Shown: positions 54,033 through 62,184 of the stretch, in pieces
How the letters are laid out: each line of letters begins with the position of its first letter
How positions within the stretch are numbered: the first letter of the stretch is position 1
The notes under the pieces: generated by a model
The model's input: the letters and a program-made list of their open reading frames with translations, nothing else
Told to the model about the DNA's origin: nothing
Databases searched by the model: none
Assembly: GCF_035440685.1 (NCBI RefSeq)
Contig: NZ_DAORMW010000009.1
Reading direction: 5' to 3' (one strand)
From: Accumulibacter appositus
GTDB lineage: Bacteria > Pseudomonadota > Gammaproteobacteria > Burkholderiales > Rhodocyclaceae
Length of the DNA: 64,000 nt
Program-made: the position numbers and the translations under genes

Positions 54033-54629
54033 ATGATAGCCATGCAAGCTTGTCCCTGGTGCGAAGCTTTCGACCTTTACCGTGACTACCATGATTCGGA
54101 ATGGGGCGTGCCGCTCTACGATGATCGATCCCTGTTTGAACTGCTGATCCTGGAAGGCGCGCAGGCCGGTTTGTCCTGGGCGACGATCCTCAAGAAACGA
54201 GAAAACTATCGGCGCGCCTTCGATGGATTTGATCCGGCACGGATCGCCCAGTATGACGCTGAAACAGTGGCCGCGCTGTTGGCAGATTCCGGAATCGTCC
54301 GAAATCGCGCCAAGGTGGCCGCAGCCATCCAGAACGCCAAAGCCTATCTTGCGCTCACCGCCAACGGTCAGTCGTTCAGCGACTTTCTGTGGCGCTTCGT
54401 TGATCAGGCCCCAATTCAGAATCAATGGACGTCGATGGCCGAGGTGCCGGCCAAGACCACCCGCTCGGAGGCCATGAGCAAGGCCTTGGGTCGAGCCGGC
54501 TTCAAGTTCGTCGGTGCGACGATTTGCTATGCCTTCATGCAGTCTGCTGGCATGGTCAACGACCATCTGACGAGCTGCCCGCGTCACGGCGAAGTCCAAA
54601 AAGCCAAGCCAGCTCGCTTCCACGGCTAG
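54033..54629 (+). CDS. tag: DNA-3-methyladenine glycosylase I
   Basis: 198 residues from ATG 54033 (ATG 54042 is an alternative). HhH-fold glycosylase with zinc ligands in CPWCEA, DYHDSEWG and the terminal DHLTSCPRH, and the catalytic-pocket motif LEGAQAGLSWATIL. ALGRAGFKFVGATICYAFMQ precedes the end in the usual way. It removes 3-methyladenine from alkylated DNA. Stands alone. Confidence 0.94.
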   Translation: MIAMQACPWCEAFDLYRDYHDSEWGVPLYDDRSLFELLILEGAQAGLSWATILKKRENYRRAFDGFDPARIAQYDAETVAALLADSGIVRNRAKVAAAIQNAKAYLALTANGQSFSDFLWRFVDQAPIQNQWTSMAEVPAKTTRSEAMSKALGRAGFKFVGATICYAFMQSAGMVNDHLTSCPRHGEVQKAKPARFHG

Positions 54630-54657
54630 TTGCCGCCGCTCGCTCGAACTACCAGAC

Positions 54658-55212
54658 CTGAATCTCACATCGGCCTGGGCCGCCGTTACTGCGCTGCTTG
54701 CGGCGTGCCAGCATGCCGCGCTACCACCGGCCCCGCACCCCAACAGATCGAGAGCGGATTCCGCTTCAGCCTGGCGGCACCGCTGAAATTTCCGGGTGAC
54801 CAGCGGCGGATGCTCTTCCAGAACCTGAAGCTGCTGCCGGCCACGGCGCTGGCCCCCTATGAGCCCTTCTGTTCACTCACCGCCGAAAAAGGCGCCGCAC
54901 TCCTCATTCCGGCGAGCACGCTCATCGTGCAAAGCGTTCACTATGACGAGCGGACGATCGCCCACACGGACCGGATGACGGGAGTCACCCGCATCGCCCT
55001 TGCTGAGTCTACAGGCGCGCCAGCTTACACACTGCGTTGTGGCTGGCCCGAGGGCGCGCGGCAAGCCAGCTTCCTGGCGGCCGACACGCCGGTGGCTGGC
55101 ACACAGGCCACCGTGCTCGCCTCAAAGGAACGGAACATCACCGCAACCCGACGGTCGGAAAAGAAAAGCAGAATTCTCGAGGCAAAGCCGATCCTCGAAG
55201 CGGTCATTATTT
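54658..55212 (+). pseudogene. Degenerate exported-protein gene
   Basis: A lipoprotein-like segment (SAWAAVTALLAACQHAALPP) is open in one frame without a start codon. After about 54750 the protein-like reading moves to another frame: SGFRFSLAAPLKFPGDQRR, YEPFCSLTAEKG, TLIVQSVHYDER, TRIALAEST and AYTLRCGWPEGARQA. The frame then runs on through the dispersed repeat without a stop. I infer a frameshifted gene whose 3' end was altered by the repeat. Family not recognised. Confidence 0.35.
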
Positions 55213-55370
55213 CTCTCACTGGCAGTGCACATTCCGGCTTCGCTGCCGGCATCGTTCGGCGGGCAGGGAGCATGTCCCCGAATCCTCCCGCCTCACTCCC
55301 CGCCTCCCTCCCCGACCCCTGTCACGCACGGCGGCGAAGGGAGATTCGCGAGTCGCGAACGCGACTTTCA
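55213..55370 (+). repeat. Mosaic dispersed repeat, copy C
   Basis: Same module order as copy B (20667-20797): CTCTCACTGGCAGTGCAC, a CCGGC-N6-GCCGG stem, GGGCAGGGAGCATG, CCGCCTCACT and the terminal GAGTCGC-GAAC-GCGACT hairpin, with an extra C-rich insertion in the middle. It ends 22 bases before the start of the 701-residue protein. Confidence 0.82.
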
Positions 55371-55392
55371 CGAGCAGAGAAAGGAGCACATC

Positions 55393-57498
55393 ATGAGCAC
55401 GCTTTCCGAATTCGAAGCCATCTTCCGCCGCCTTCCGCAAGATGTTCAAAACCTTGTCAGCATGCTTCGCGCCGGCACGCACAACCTGTCTCCCAAGGAC
55501 TTGATGAGACTCCTCGTGGCCATGATCATGGCTGGCGGCCCCACGGAGCTGATCAAGCGAATCCTCGTTCTCATGACGCGTCTGGGTTGGTTGTCCGCTG
55601 AAGTTCTGACGGCCGCTCTTGCCGAAGTCGAGGCGACCGTGGCGGCCGGCGCCATTGCCGGCGGGGAAACCGCGGCAGCGGGTGCCGGAGCGGGTGCCGC
55701 AGCCAGTGGTGAAGCCACGGCGACCGCTGTCGCGGGTGGCGAAGCAGCGGCCACCGGCGGAGCGGGCGCGGCTGCGATCACCGCGGCTACCGTGGCAGCC
55801 ATCGCGGTACTGGTGGTCGAGGTGATCTCCGTGCTTAGCGCCGTATCGTCCCTGGTTGGCAAGCGGCGGCTCGCTGACGCACTCGACGAGTTGAACGCCC
55901 GAGTCATGGAGGGAATCGAAACGCTGCGTGCTGCGCGCACCGCCGGTCTGCTTTCCGAGCCAGAGTTCCAACAGGAGGTGGACCAAATCTCCAGGGCGTT
56001 CATTGATGGACAACACGCGATCGACGCCCGCAACAACGAGCTGCAGGACGCGCTGGACGACAATTTCCTGCTCAGGATCGGCGAGTGGTTTTACGGTTCG
56101 ACCCGCAATGCACCGGCGCTGCACGAGCCGGCCGAAGACCCGACCAAACGGGTCTCGATGGGCCGCATCCGTGTTGGCGAAGTCAGCGAGCGTTTCGCGG
56201 CCTTGGCCATGGCGCCGGACGAGCTGCTCGAAGAGGTCAAGCCGGCAGCAATCCGCTATGCGGCCAACCCGTTCGCGCGGCGCGAAATCCTGCACTTCTT
56301 CCAGGAACAATGGCTTGAGCAAAGCTACGCAGACGGCTACCGCAGACTCTGCCTGCGCAGCGCGCGCTATTTTTCGACGCCTGCAGACGCGCCGATCATC
56401 GACTTCTGGCAAGCGATCTACGCCGCCGAAACGGCCAACGCCTTTGCACGCAAGCAGGCCATCCTGGCATGTTTCCGCTCGGAGATGAGCGCGGCCTGGG
56501 ATTTGAGCCTCGCTGCGGCCCGGGACGATCGTGACCCCATCGTACGCGTGCTGGCTTACGAGATCCTTGGCTCGATCACTCGCACGGTGGACGCGCGGAC
56601 AGAGGCCTTTCTGGGGCTCGCCGAACGCGCGGCAACTGCGCATGACAATGCATCGCGCCTGGGTGCCGTGTGCGGCCTGTCGATGTCGATGCATCTGCGA
56701 CGACCGCAGAAGATACTCGCCCGCGGCGTAAATACCCTGAAGCAGCTGGTCGCCAATGAAAAGAACTGCTACATCGCTGGCTCTGCGCTGGCCGCTTTGA
56801 CGCCACTGGTATCCGAATGCGAACTGGGAGAATACCTGCCCAGCGTGGTCCGGCCCGAAGCCTCTCAGCGTCCTTCGCAAGCTGACCTACTGGTGACTAC
56901 CGTCAACAGCATGGCGGCGCTTGGCGACACGGCGGGCTTCCTGCAACTCACTGAGCCTCCAGAGGGAGCGGCGATTGGCGAGGCCCGTGCGGCAGCGCTG
57001 TTCCAAGCCGCCCCTTTCATGAGGGCCGACGATATCGTCGCCATTGACGGCATTGGCACGCGCAGCTTCGAGGCAATGCTGGAGGGGCTGCATGGCAATC
57101 TGCTCGTCGCGGGTGTGAACCTTGAACTCCCGCTGACAGTCGCGGTACTGCGCGACACCCTGCGTCGCCTGCGGAGGCTGGCGGAACCAACGACGGAAGA
57201 TCTGCTGATCGTGGCTCTCAACGTCTTCGCCTACCAAGGCGACAAGGACGGCTTCCTGCTCCTCAGCGAACTCCCCGGTCGCGTCGACGTCGGCGAGGCA
57301 CGCGTCATGGCGCTCTTTGAGCAGCGGCCCTTCAGGACCATTGATGACATCAAGAAGGTTCCAGGGATCGCCGAGAAGACCATCGATGCCATGGCCAGGG
57401 GCGTGCGGCTGAACCTTGAAAAGGCGGGCATGGATAGCCGCAAGTTCCCGACGGTGGCCGCACTCGAGGAGGCCGTCGAGACGCTGCGCAAGTGCTAG
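55393..57498 (+). CDS. 701-residue protein: Gly/Ala-rich membrane segment plus duplicated HhH repeats
   Basis: Start ATG 55393 has AAAGGAG upstream. Residues 1-80 are helical. Residues 80-125 are almost only Ala, Gly, Thr and Glu. Residues 125-155 form a hydrophobic helix (AATVAAIAVLVVEVISVLSA) ending at KRR. Residues 157-260 look coiled coil, and about 300-490 are alpha-helical and HEAT-like (DPIVRVLAYEILGSI). The C-terminus is a tandem duplication of about 100 residues (498-600 and 603-701): each has GF(L)xLxE/LP, GEARxxALF, a helix-hairpin-helix (ADDIVAIDGIG at 545-555; IDDIKKVPGIA to 660) and a final helix. HhH motifs bind nucleic acid or protein. I recognise no family and no function. 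It has no partner on its strand. Confidence 0.8.
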   Translation: MSTLSEFEAIFRRLPQDVQNLVSMLRAGTHNLSPKDLMRLLVAMIMAGGPTELIKRILVLMTRLGWLSAEVLTAALAEVEATVAAGAIAGGETAAAGAGAGAAASGEATATAVAGGEAAATGGAGAAAITAATVAAIAVLVVEVISVLSAVSSLVGKRRLADALDELNARVMEGIETLRAARTAGLLSEPEFQQEVDQISRAFIDGQHAIDARNNELQDALDDNFLLRIGEWFYGSTRNAPALHEPAEDPTKRVSMGRIRVGEVSERFAALAMAPDELLEEVKPAAIRYAANPFARREILHFFQEQWLEQSYADGYRRLCLRSARYFSTPADAPIIDFWQAIYAAETANAFARKQAILACFRSEMSAAWDLSLAAARDDRDPIVRVLAYEILGSITRTVDARTEAFLGLAERAATAHDNASRLGAVCGLSMSMHLRRPQKILARGVNTLKQLVANEKNCYIAGSALAALTPLVSECELGEYLPSVVRPEASQRPSQADLLVTTVNSMAALGDTAGFLQLTEPPEGAAIGEARAAALFQAAPFMRADDIVAIDGIGTRSFEAMLEGLHGNLLVAGVNLELPLTVAVLRDTLRRLRRLAEPTTEDLLIVALNVFAYQGDKDGFLLLSELPGRVDVGEARVMALFEQRPFRTIDDIKKVPGIAEKTIDAMARGVRLNLEKAGMDSRKFPTVAALEEAVETLRKC

Positions 57499-57520
57499 CC
57501 TGAAGTTCCCGAGTTCCGCG

Positions 57521-58540
57521 CTAGAAAGTAGCCAACCGCTGGATCAGCCAGAACGAACCGAGCGAGCCGATGGCATAGGCAGGCAGCAGCTCGGCGCGTG
57601 GCGGCAGGCGCTTCAGGAAGCTGCGAGAGGTGCGAATCACGAGCAACACCACGGCGACGAAGGCCAGCTGACCCAGCTCGACACCGATATTGAACAACAA
57701 CAGGGCGAGCGGCACGTCGCCGGGCGGCAGACCTGCGTGCGACAGGGCGCTGGCGAAGCCGAAGCCATGCAGCAGGCCGAAGGCGAAAGCGACGACCCAG
57801 GGGTGGCGAATGCTGAAACTGGTGCCGCCCCGGCGTGCCTTGATGATCTCCAGGCCGAGAAAGACGATCGACAAGGCGATGGCGGCCTCGATCGGCGGCC
57901 CCGGCGGCTGCACATAGCCCAGAGTCGCCGCGGCCAGGGTGATACTGTGGGCGATAGTAAAGGCGGTCACCGTTTTCACCAGCATCCAGCCGCTACTGAC
58001 AAGCAACAACAGGCCCAGGACAAACAGCAAATGGTCCGGCCCCGAGAGGATGTGATACATGCCCTGCCGCAGGAAATCTCCTACCAGCGACAGCGTGTCT
58101 GGGGACGCCTCGATCGTCACCCAGGGTTCCGAGGGGCTGGCGATCACCATCCAGCTGCGCCCATCCAGCAGCTTCACCTTGACCACGACATCGGTGATCG
58201 TGTACTGCAGGCCGGGGAATTCAATGCGCTTGCCGCCAAGGCCTTCGGGACCGGCATCGATCCGGCGCCGTTCGAGCCGCGAATCGGCAAGCTCCATGAT
58301 CACGGGGTCCTGCAAATTTCTCGCGTTGTCCGGCACCTGCAGCACGACCGGCAAACGCTGGCCGGCTTTCACAGGGGTGCGCCAAACCATGCTGTATTGC
58401 CCGGGCGCCGTCTCGTCTATTTTCAGATAGGCTGGACGGGACTCGTGCGCCATCGCGACCGGTATGGCCGCAGCCCAGACCACTAGGCCGGCGAGGAGCC
58501 AGGCAGCGACGTACCAGAAATGGCTCAATGAACGATTCAA
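57521..58540 (-). CDS. HupE/UreJ family membrane protein
   Basis: 339 residues from TTG 58540; the TTGA overlaps the stop codon of the upstream parvulin gene by two bases. Signal/anchor helix, a periplasmic beta domain (ESRPAYLKIDETAPGQYSMV in part), then about six helices with GMYHILSGPDHLLFVLGLLLL, TAFTIAHSITL, and LLHGFGFASAL. The His residues in these helices are typical of HupE/UreJ_2 nickel/cobalt-type permease relatives. Substrate unknown. Last gene of the minus-strand sulfatase locus. Confidence 0.82.
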   Translation of the reverse strand: MNRSLSHFWYVAAWLLAGLVVWAAAIPVAMAHESRPAYLKIDETAPGQYSMVWRTPVKAGQRLPVVLQVPDNARNLQDPVIMELADSRLERRRIDAGPEGLGGKRIEFPGLQYTITDVVVKVKLLDGRSWMVIASPSEPWVTIEASPDTLSLVGDFLRQGMYHILSGPDHLLFVLGLLLLVSSGWMLVKTVTAFTIAHSITLAAATLGYVQPPGPPIEAAIALSIVFLGLEIIKARRGGTSFSIRHPWVVAFAFGLLHGFGFASALSHAGLPPGDVPLALLLFNIGVELGQLAFVAVVLLVIRTSRSFLKRLPPRAELLPAYAIGSLGSFWLIQRLATF

Positions 58541-59472
58541 AGGGGCGCCCCCTTGCCTTGCGCAAGCGGCTCCGCGCCAACCGGCACTGCCTTGGTGTCC
58601 GCAACCGCTGCGCCATCGACGGACACCGGTATCCGCAGGGTGTACTTGGCGCGCATCTCCTCGTAAGCCTTCCGCCACGCGACTTCCTTCTGGACACCGA
58701 GCCAGGCTGTCTTTACGTCCCGCTCTATCTCTTCGAAGGCCGGAACCCGGCCCGGAACAAGGGAGTCGACGTAGACCAGATGCCAGCCAAAGCCGGACTC
58801 GATCGGTCCTTGCCAGGAACCAGGCGCAAGCGCCTCGACAGCCACCGCGAATTGCGGCCCGAATTCCTTCGCCAGCGATACTGATGTCTGGTCGGCGTAG
58901 TAGCCCTGGTACATGAACCGGTCGGCGAGTGTTTCGGCAAGTTGCGAGTCCACCGCTTGTCCATCCAGCTCGGCCAGGGAGCGAACGGCGTCGTCGTAGG
59001 CCTTTGCGCCGCGAATGTCCGGAGAAAAATACAGATGCCGGAAGCTCAGCCGTTTCGGCATCGCGAACTTGTCGCTGTTCTCTGCGTACCAGGCCCGCAA
59101 CTCCTCGGTGGTAGGCTCCTGGGCCGCCGCCAGATCCTCGGCGACGAACTGCATCTTCTGCGCCATCCGACGTTTCACGATCTCATCGTTCTTGTCGAGG
59201 CCCATGGCCAAAGCTTCCCGATAGAGGACCTCCTGGCGAACCTTGTTTTCGACCATGGCGGAAAATTCTTCTGGCGTTGGCGAGCGACGCCACTGCGACT
59301 CGTAGATCGTGTGCAATTGGGTGAGCTCCTCAAGCGTCAGCGCGATCTCGTAGGATGACCCTGCCTCTGCGTCAGGTTCCAGATACGCGTAACCGACAAA
59401 CAGAACCGCACCGAGCACCATGAAATGCAGCAGCGGTTCGCGCAGCAGGCGCTTGATCGAAATTGGATTCAC
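58537..59472 (-). CDS. Membrane-anchored parvulin-type peptidyl-prolyl isomerase
   Basis: 311 residues from GTG 59472 (GGAAGAGAG upstream; an in-frame TTG at 59493 is less likely). One N-terminal helix (LHFMVLGAVLFVGYAYL) anchors a periplasmic SurA/PpiC-like chaperone: a helical N-domain (EEFSAMVENKVRQEVLYREA) and a PPIase domain ending WQGPIESGFGWHLVYV. Likely folds exported partners, such as the sulfatase or DUF3604 protein encoded upstream (inference). Confidence 0.83.
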   Translation of the reverse strand: MNPISIKRLLREPLLHFMVLGAVLFVGYAYLEPDAEAGSSYEIALTLEELTQLHTIYESQWRRSPTPEEFSAMVENKVRQEVLYREALAMGLDKNDEIVKRRMAQKMQFVAEDLAAAQEPTTEELRAWYAENSDKFAMPKRLSFRHLYFSPDIRGAKAYDDAVRSLAELDGQAVDSQLAETLADRFMYQGYYADQTSVSLAKEFGPQFAVAVEALAPGSWQGPIESGFGWHLVYVDSLVPGRVPAFEEIERDVKTAWLGVQKEVAWRKAYEEMRAKYTLRIPVSVDGAAVADTKAVPVGAEPLAQGKGAPL

Positions 59473-59656
59473 AGACTCACTCTCTTCCCGCAAAAACGAA
59501 GGGCCCTTGCGGACCCTCCAGAATACTTGGCCGAATCAGTTGCTCAATCGCTTCGTCTGAGCGATGCGGAAGGGCCGTAGCTGTCGGCCGCGCCAGAGAT
59601 TACGCCGGGCTCGCTCACATGTCTTGCGACGCAACTCTGGATTGACCGCAACTGGA

Positions 59657-61984
59657 CTACTTTACCTCGCTGTCGTAATGAAGGAAATCGGCCTGGTTCT
59701 TCTTGGCAATCTTCTCGGCCACCGCCTTGGGTAGCGGGTCGATCAGCTGCGGTGGTTTGGCCAGCAACTCGTAGTTGGCGTAACCGAACTCGTTGCTACG
59801 CGCAGCGTAGACCATATCGCCGAGCTTGTAGAAGGTCGCCTCCAAGGGATGATCCTGCAGCAAGGTCACCACCTTGCCGTCCTTGATCGAATAACCGGCG
59901 CTCATACCCTCGTAGCCGTTACGGGCAACGTCGCCGACCAGGCTAGGCTGGTGAATATTCCTGCCGACGTGGTAGACCGTTTGCTGCCCCTCTTTTCTAT
60001 AGCTGACCTTGAACAGTTCGCCCGTCACGTTGTTGCGGTACCAGTGCGCCTTGCCGATAAGCAGCGCCTCGAGCTGCTGCTGGGTCAGTTGCTTGGCGCC
60101 CTTGCCCTTGAGCGCCGCGACCGTGAGCCCCGGCTGCGCGGCCTTACGGGCCTTGTCGGTAGGGGTGTACCAGATGGGTGAACTCCAGGCGCGCTCCTGC
60201 ACCGTTGGTGGCACGGTGTCGGGTGGCGCTATGCCAAGCTGTTTTGCCTGGATGGTGGTCCAGCGCGGCGTCTCGATCTCCAGCACGCGCGCGTAGTAGA
60301 ACGCGTGCTGGCTCGGATCGAAAGCCGGGTCGGTCCAGACCTTCTTCAACTCGACCGAGCCGACGCTGTTGCTGTAGCTTGCCTTGTCGATATCCACCGT
60401 GCTTTTAAGGGGGGGAATCTTTTTGCTCCACTTGTCGGGCTTGCGGTCGCCCGACCAGACCACATCGTAAACATGCTCGAAGCTCTGCCCATCTTTGGTC
60501 CAGCCCTTTACGATCTGGATGCGATCGAGATTGCCCGCGGTCGGGTCTTTCGCCGCCCACACGACAAAGCTTGGTGCCTTGCCTTGCAGTGGCGGCAAAT
60601 CGCTTCCCATGGGCACTCCGCCGCGATAGGCTTTCGTGATCCAGTCGCCATCGTTCAGCAAATGCTGGTCGTAGTCCCAACCACCGAACAGGCGCACCTT
60701 GATGTGCGGGCCGCTGACGCCAAAGGTCTCCCTGCGATTCATGGCATCGAACAGGGAAGCGCGGGTGTTCTCCTCCGCCCATACACCGGTGAGGCCGGCG
60801 GGCTCCTCGTAGCGCACGTCGATGCCGGCGAAGTTATGGCCGCTCATGCGTGTTTCGATGGTGCCGTCTTCCTGCGCATGGCCGCCAAAAAAGTTCTCCT
60901 GACGATAGGGGGTCGCCGTGTTGTGTGAATCGGCCGCCGCCCCGAACCCGAATTTGTAGGGGTTGAAGCCACGCGTATCCTGCATCGCGAGACCGTCCTT
61001 CAGAGCCTGGCGCGCGTAGCTACCGACGATCTTGTCGACGCGACCCGACTCCGCGGGCAGTCCGAGCAGCACGCTCCAGATAGCGAAACTGGAGAACTCG
61101 TCGTTGGGCGAGAGCAAGGGGTGGGTCTCGGACTGACCCTTAATCTGCTTTATCTCGATGAGCCGCTCGTTGCGCACGCGCGACTCGGCCCAGGCGGCAT
61201 CAATCGGCCGGCCCAGGCTGTCCACGTCGGTCGGGTACATCCAGCCGTCAGACAGGTTCGCGTTATGCGAGATCGCCAGCAGTTCGTTACCGGCCTTGCG
61301 CTGTCCATCCATCCAGTTCCACAGCTCGGCGGGGTGCACAGAATCCAGCGCGGAAAACGGCATCTCCGGAACCTTCGCGCAGTCACGGAAAAACACGTTG
61401 CGGTGCAGGTTGCGGTTGTCGGGCATCGATGTCCATTCATAGGAGCAGAAGGCCGTAAACTTTCCCGGCTCATTGGCCGCGTTGGCGATGTCGTTGTTCT
61501 CCTTCCAGACCGTGCCGGCGACCTTCGGCGACATCAACGCTTTGACGGGCGGGCTCGACAGCAGCTTGACGACAGCCAGGAAGGCCCGCTGCTGCTGCTC
61601 CTTGCTGTTCGGGTCGGTGACGATTAAACCCTGGGCCTCGGGCAGTTTGCTGGTGTACGACCCCGGTGTGTTCGCCTGCTTGGTGACCCCGACATACTCG
61701 GAATGATCCGTAACTCCCATGAAGTCCATTGGCGTGGTGATGCGGATATCGTAGCCAAGCGGGTGCTTGATGGTCTCGCCTTTGGCGTACTTGTAGGCGT
61801 CGGCAGGACCTGTGATTTTGTTACCGAATACCCACGCGTCCAACGACCAGCTGGTATGTAGGTGCGTCTCGCCGAAATAGGCGTTGCGATTGGGATTGGG
61901 TTCTTCGGCCCAGGCAGTCAGCGCCGCACTCAGCGCCGCAAGCGTCAGTATCGATCGGGCTCGGTAGGTTCGTTTCGACTTCAT
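59657..61984 (-). CDS. DUF3604 exported PHP-like protein
   Basis: 775 residues. Signal peptide (SILTLAALSAALTAWAEE), then a metal-binding start FGETHLHTSWSLDAWV and MGVTDHSEYVGV, ISHNANLSDGW, AAADSHNTATPY: a His/Asp set like PHP-type hydrolases. DUF3604 proteins are secreted or periplasmic and of unproven activity. TTAGGAGAG precedes the ATG. The 200-bp gap to the sulfatase holds no gene. It lies between the sulfatase and the parvulin on one strand. Confidence 0.88.
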   Translation of the reverse strand: MKSKRTYRARSILTLAALSAALTAWAEEPNPNRNAYFGETHLHTSWSLDAWVFGNKITGPADAYKYAKGETIKHPLGYDIRITTPMDFMGVTDHSEYVGVTKQANTPGSYTSKLPEAQGLIVTDPNSKEQQQRAFLAVVKLLSSPPVKALMSPKVAGTVWKENNDIANAANEPGKFTAFCSYEWTSMPDNRNLHRNVFFRDCAKVPEMPFSALDSVHPAELWNWMDGQRKAGNELLAISHNANLSDGWMYPTDVDSLGRPIDAAWAESRVRNERLIEIKQIKGQSETHPLLSPNDEFSSFAIWSVLLGLPAESGRVDKIVGSYARQALKDGLAMQDTRGFNPYKFGFGAAADSHNTATPYRQENFFGGHAQEDGTIETRMSGHNFAGIDVRYEEPAGLTGVWAEENTRASLFDAMNRRETFGVSGPHIKVRLFGGWDYDQHLLNDGDWITKAYRGGVPMGSDLPPLQGKAPSFVVWAAKDPTAGNLDRIQIVKGWTKDGQSFEHVYDVVWSGDRKPDKWSKKIPPLKSTVDIDKASYSNSVGSVELKKVWTDPAFDPSQHAFYYARVLEIETPRWTTIQAKQLGIAPPDTVPPTVQERAWSSPIWYTPTDKARKAAQPGLTVAALKGKGAKQLTQQQLEALLIGKAHWYRNNVTGELFKVSYRKEGQQTVYHVGRNIHQPSLVGDVARNGYEGMSAGYSIKDGKVVTLLQDHPLEATFYKLGDMVYAARSNEFGYANYELLAKPPQLIDPLPKAVAEKIAKKNQADFLHYDSEVK

Positions 61985-62184
61985 CGCAATCTCTCCTAAG
62001 GAAAATAGCCGCTTGCGCCGCCGGATAACAGCGTCAAGGGCTCACGCGAGCTGTCGTGGTGATGTTCGCCAGCCGCGATATCTATCCGGCCATCCTGTGC
62101 GGCCTGGATCCCGTCGCGGAACACCGGCATCCAGGCCCTGTAGCGCTTCCTTGGTGACCTCTCCGTCAACCGTCGAAACGACGT

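Noticed and set aside
55216..56880. A 554-codon open frame opposite the 701-residue protein
   Set aside because: The plus-strand gene has the ribosome site and internal repeat structure; the minus frame has neither and runs through a dispersed repeat.
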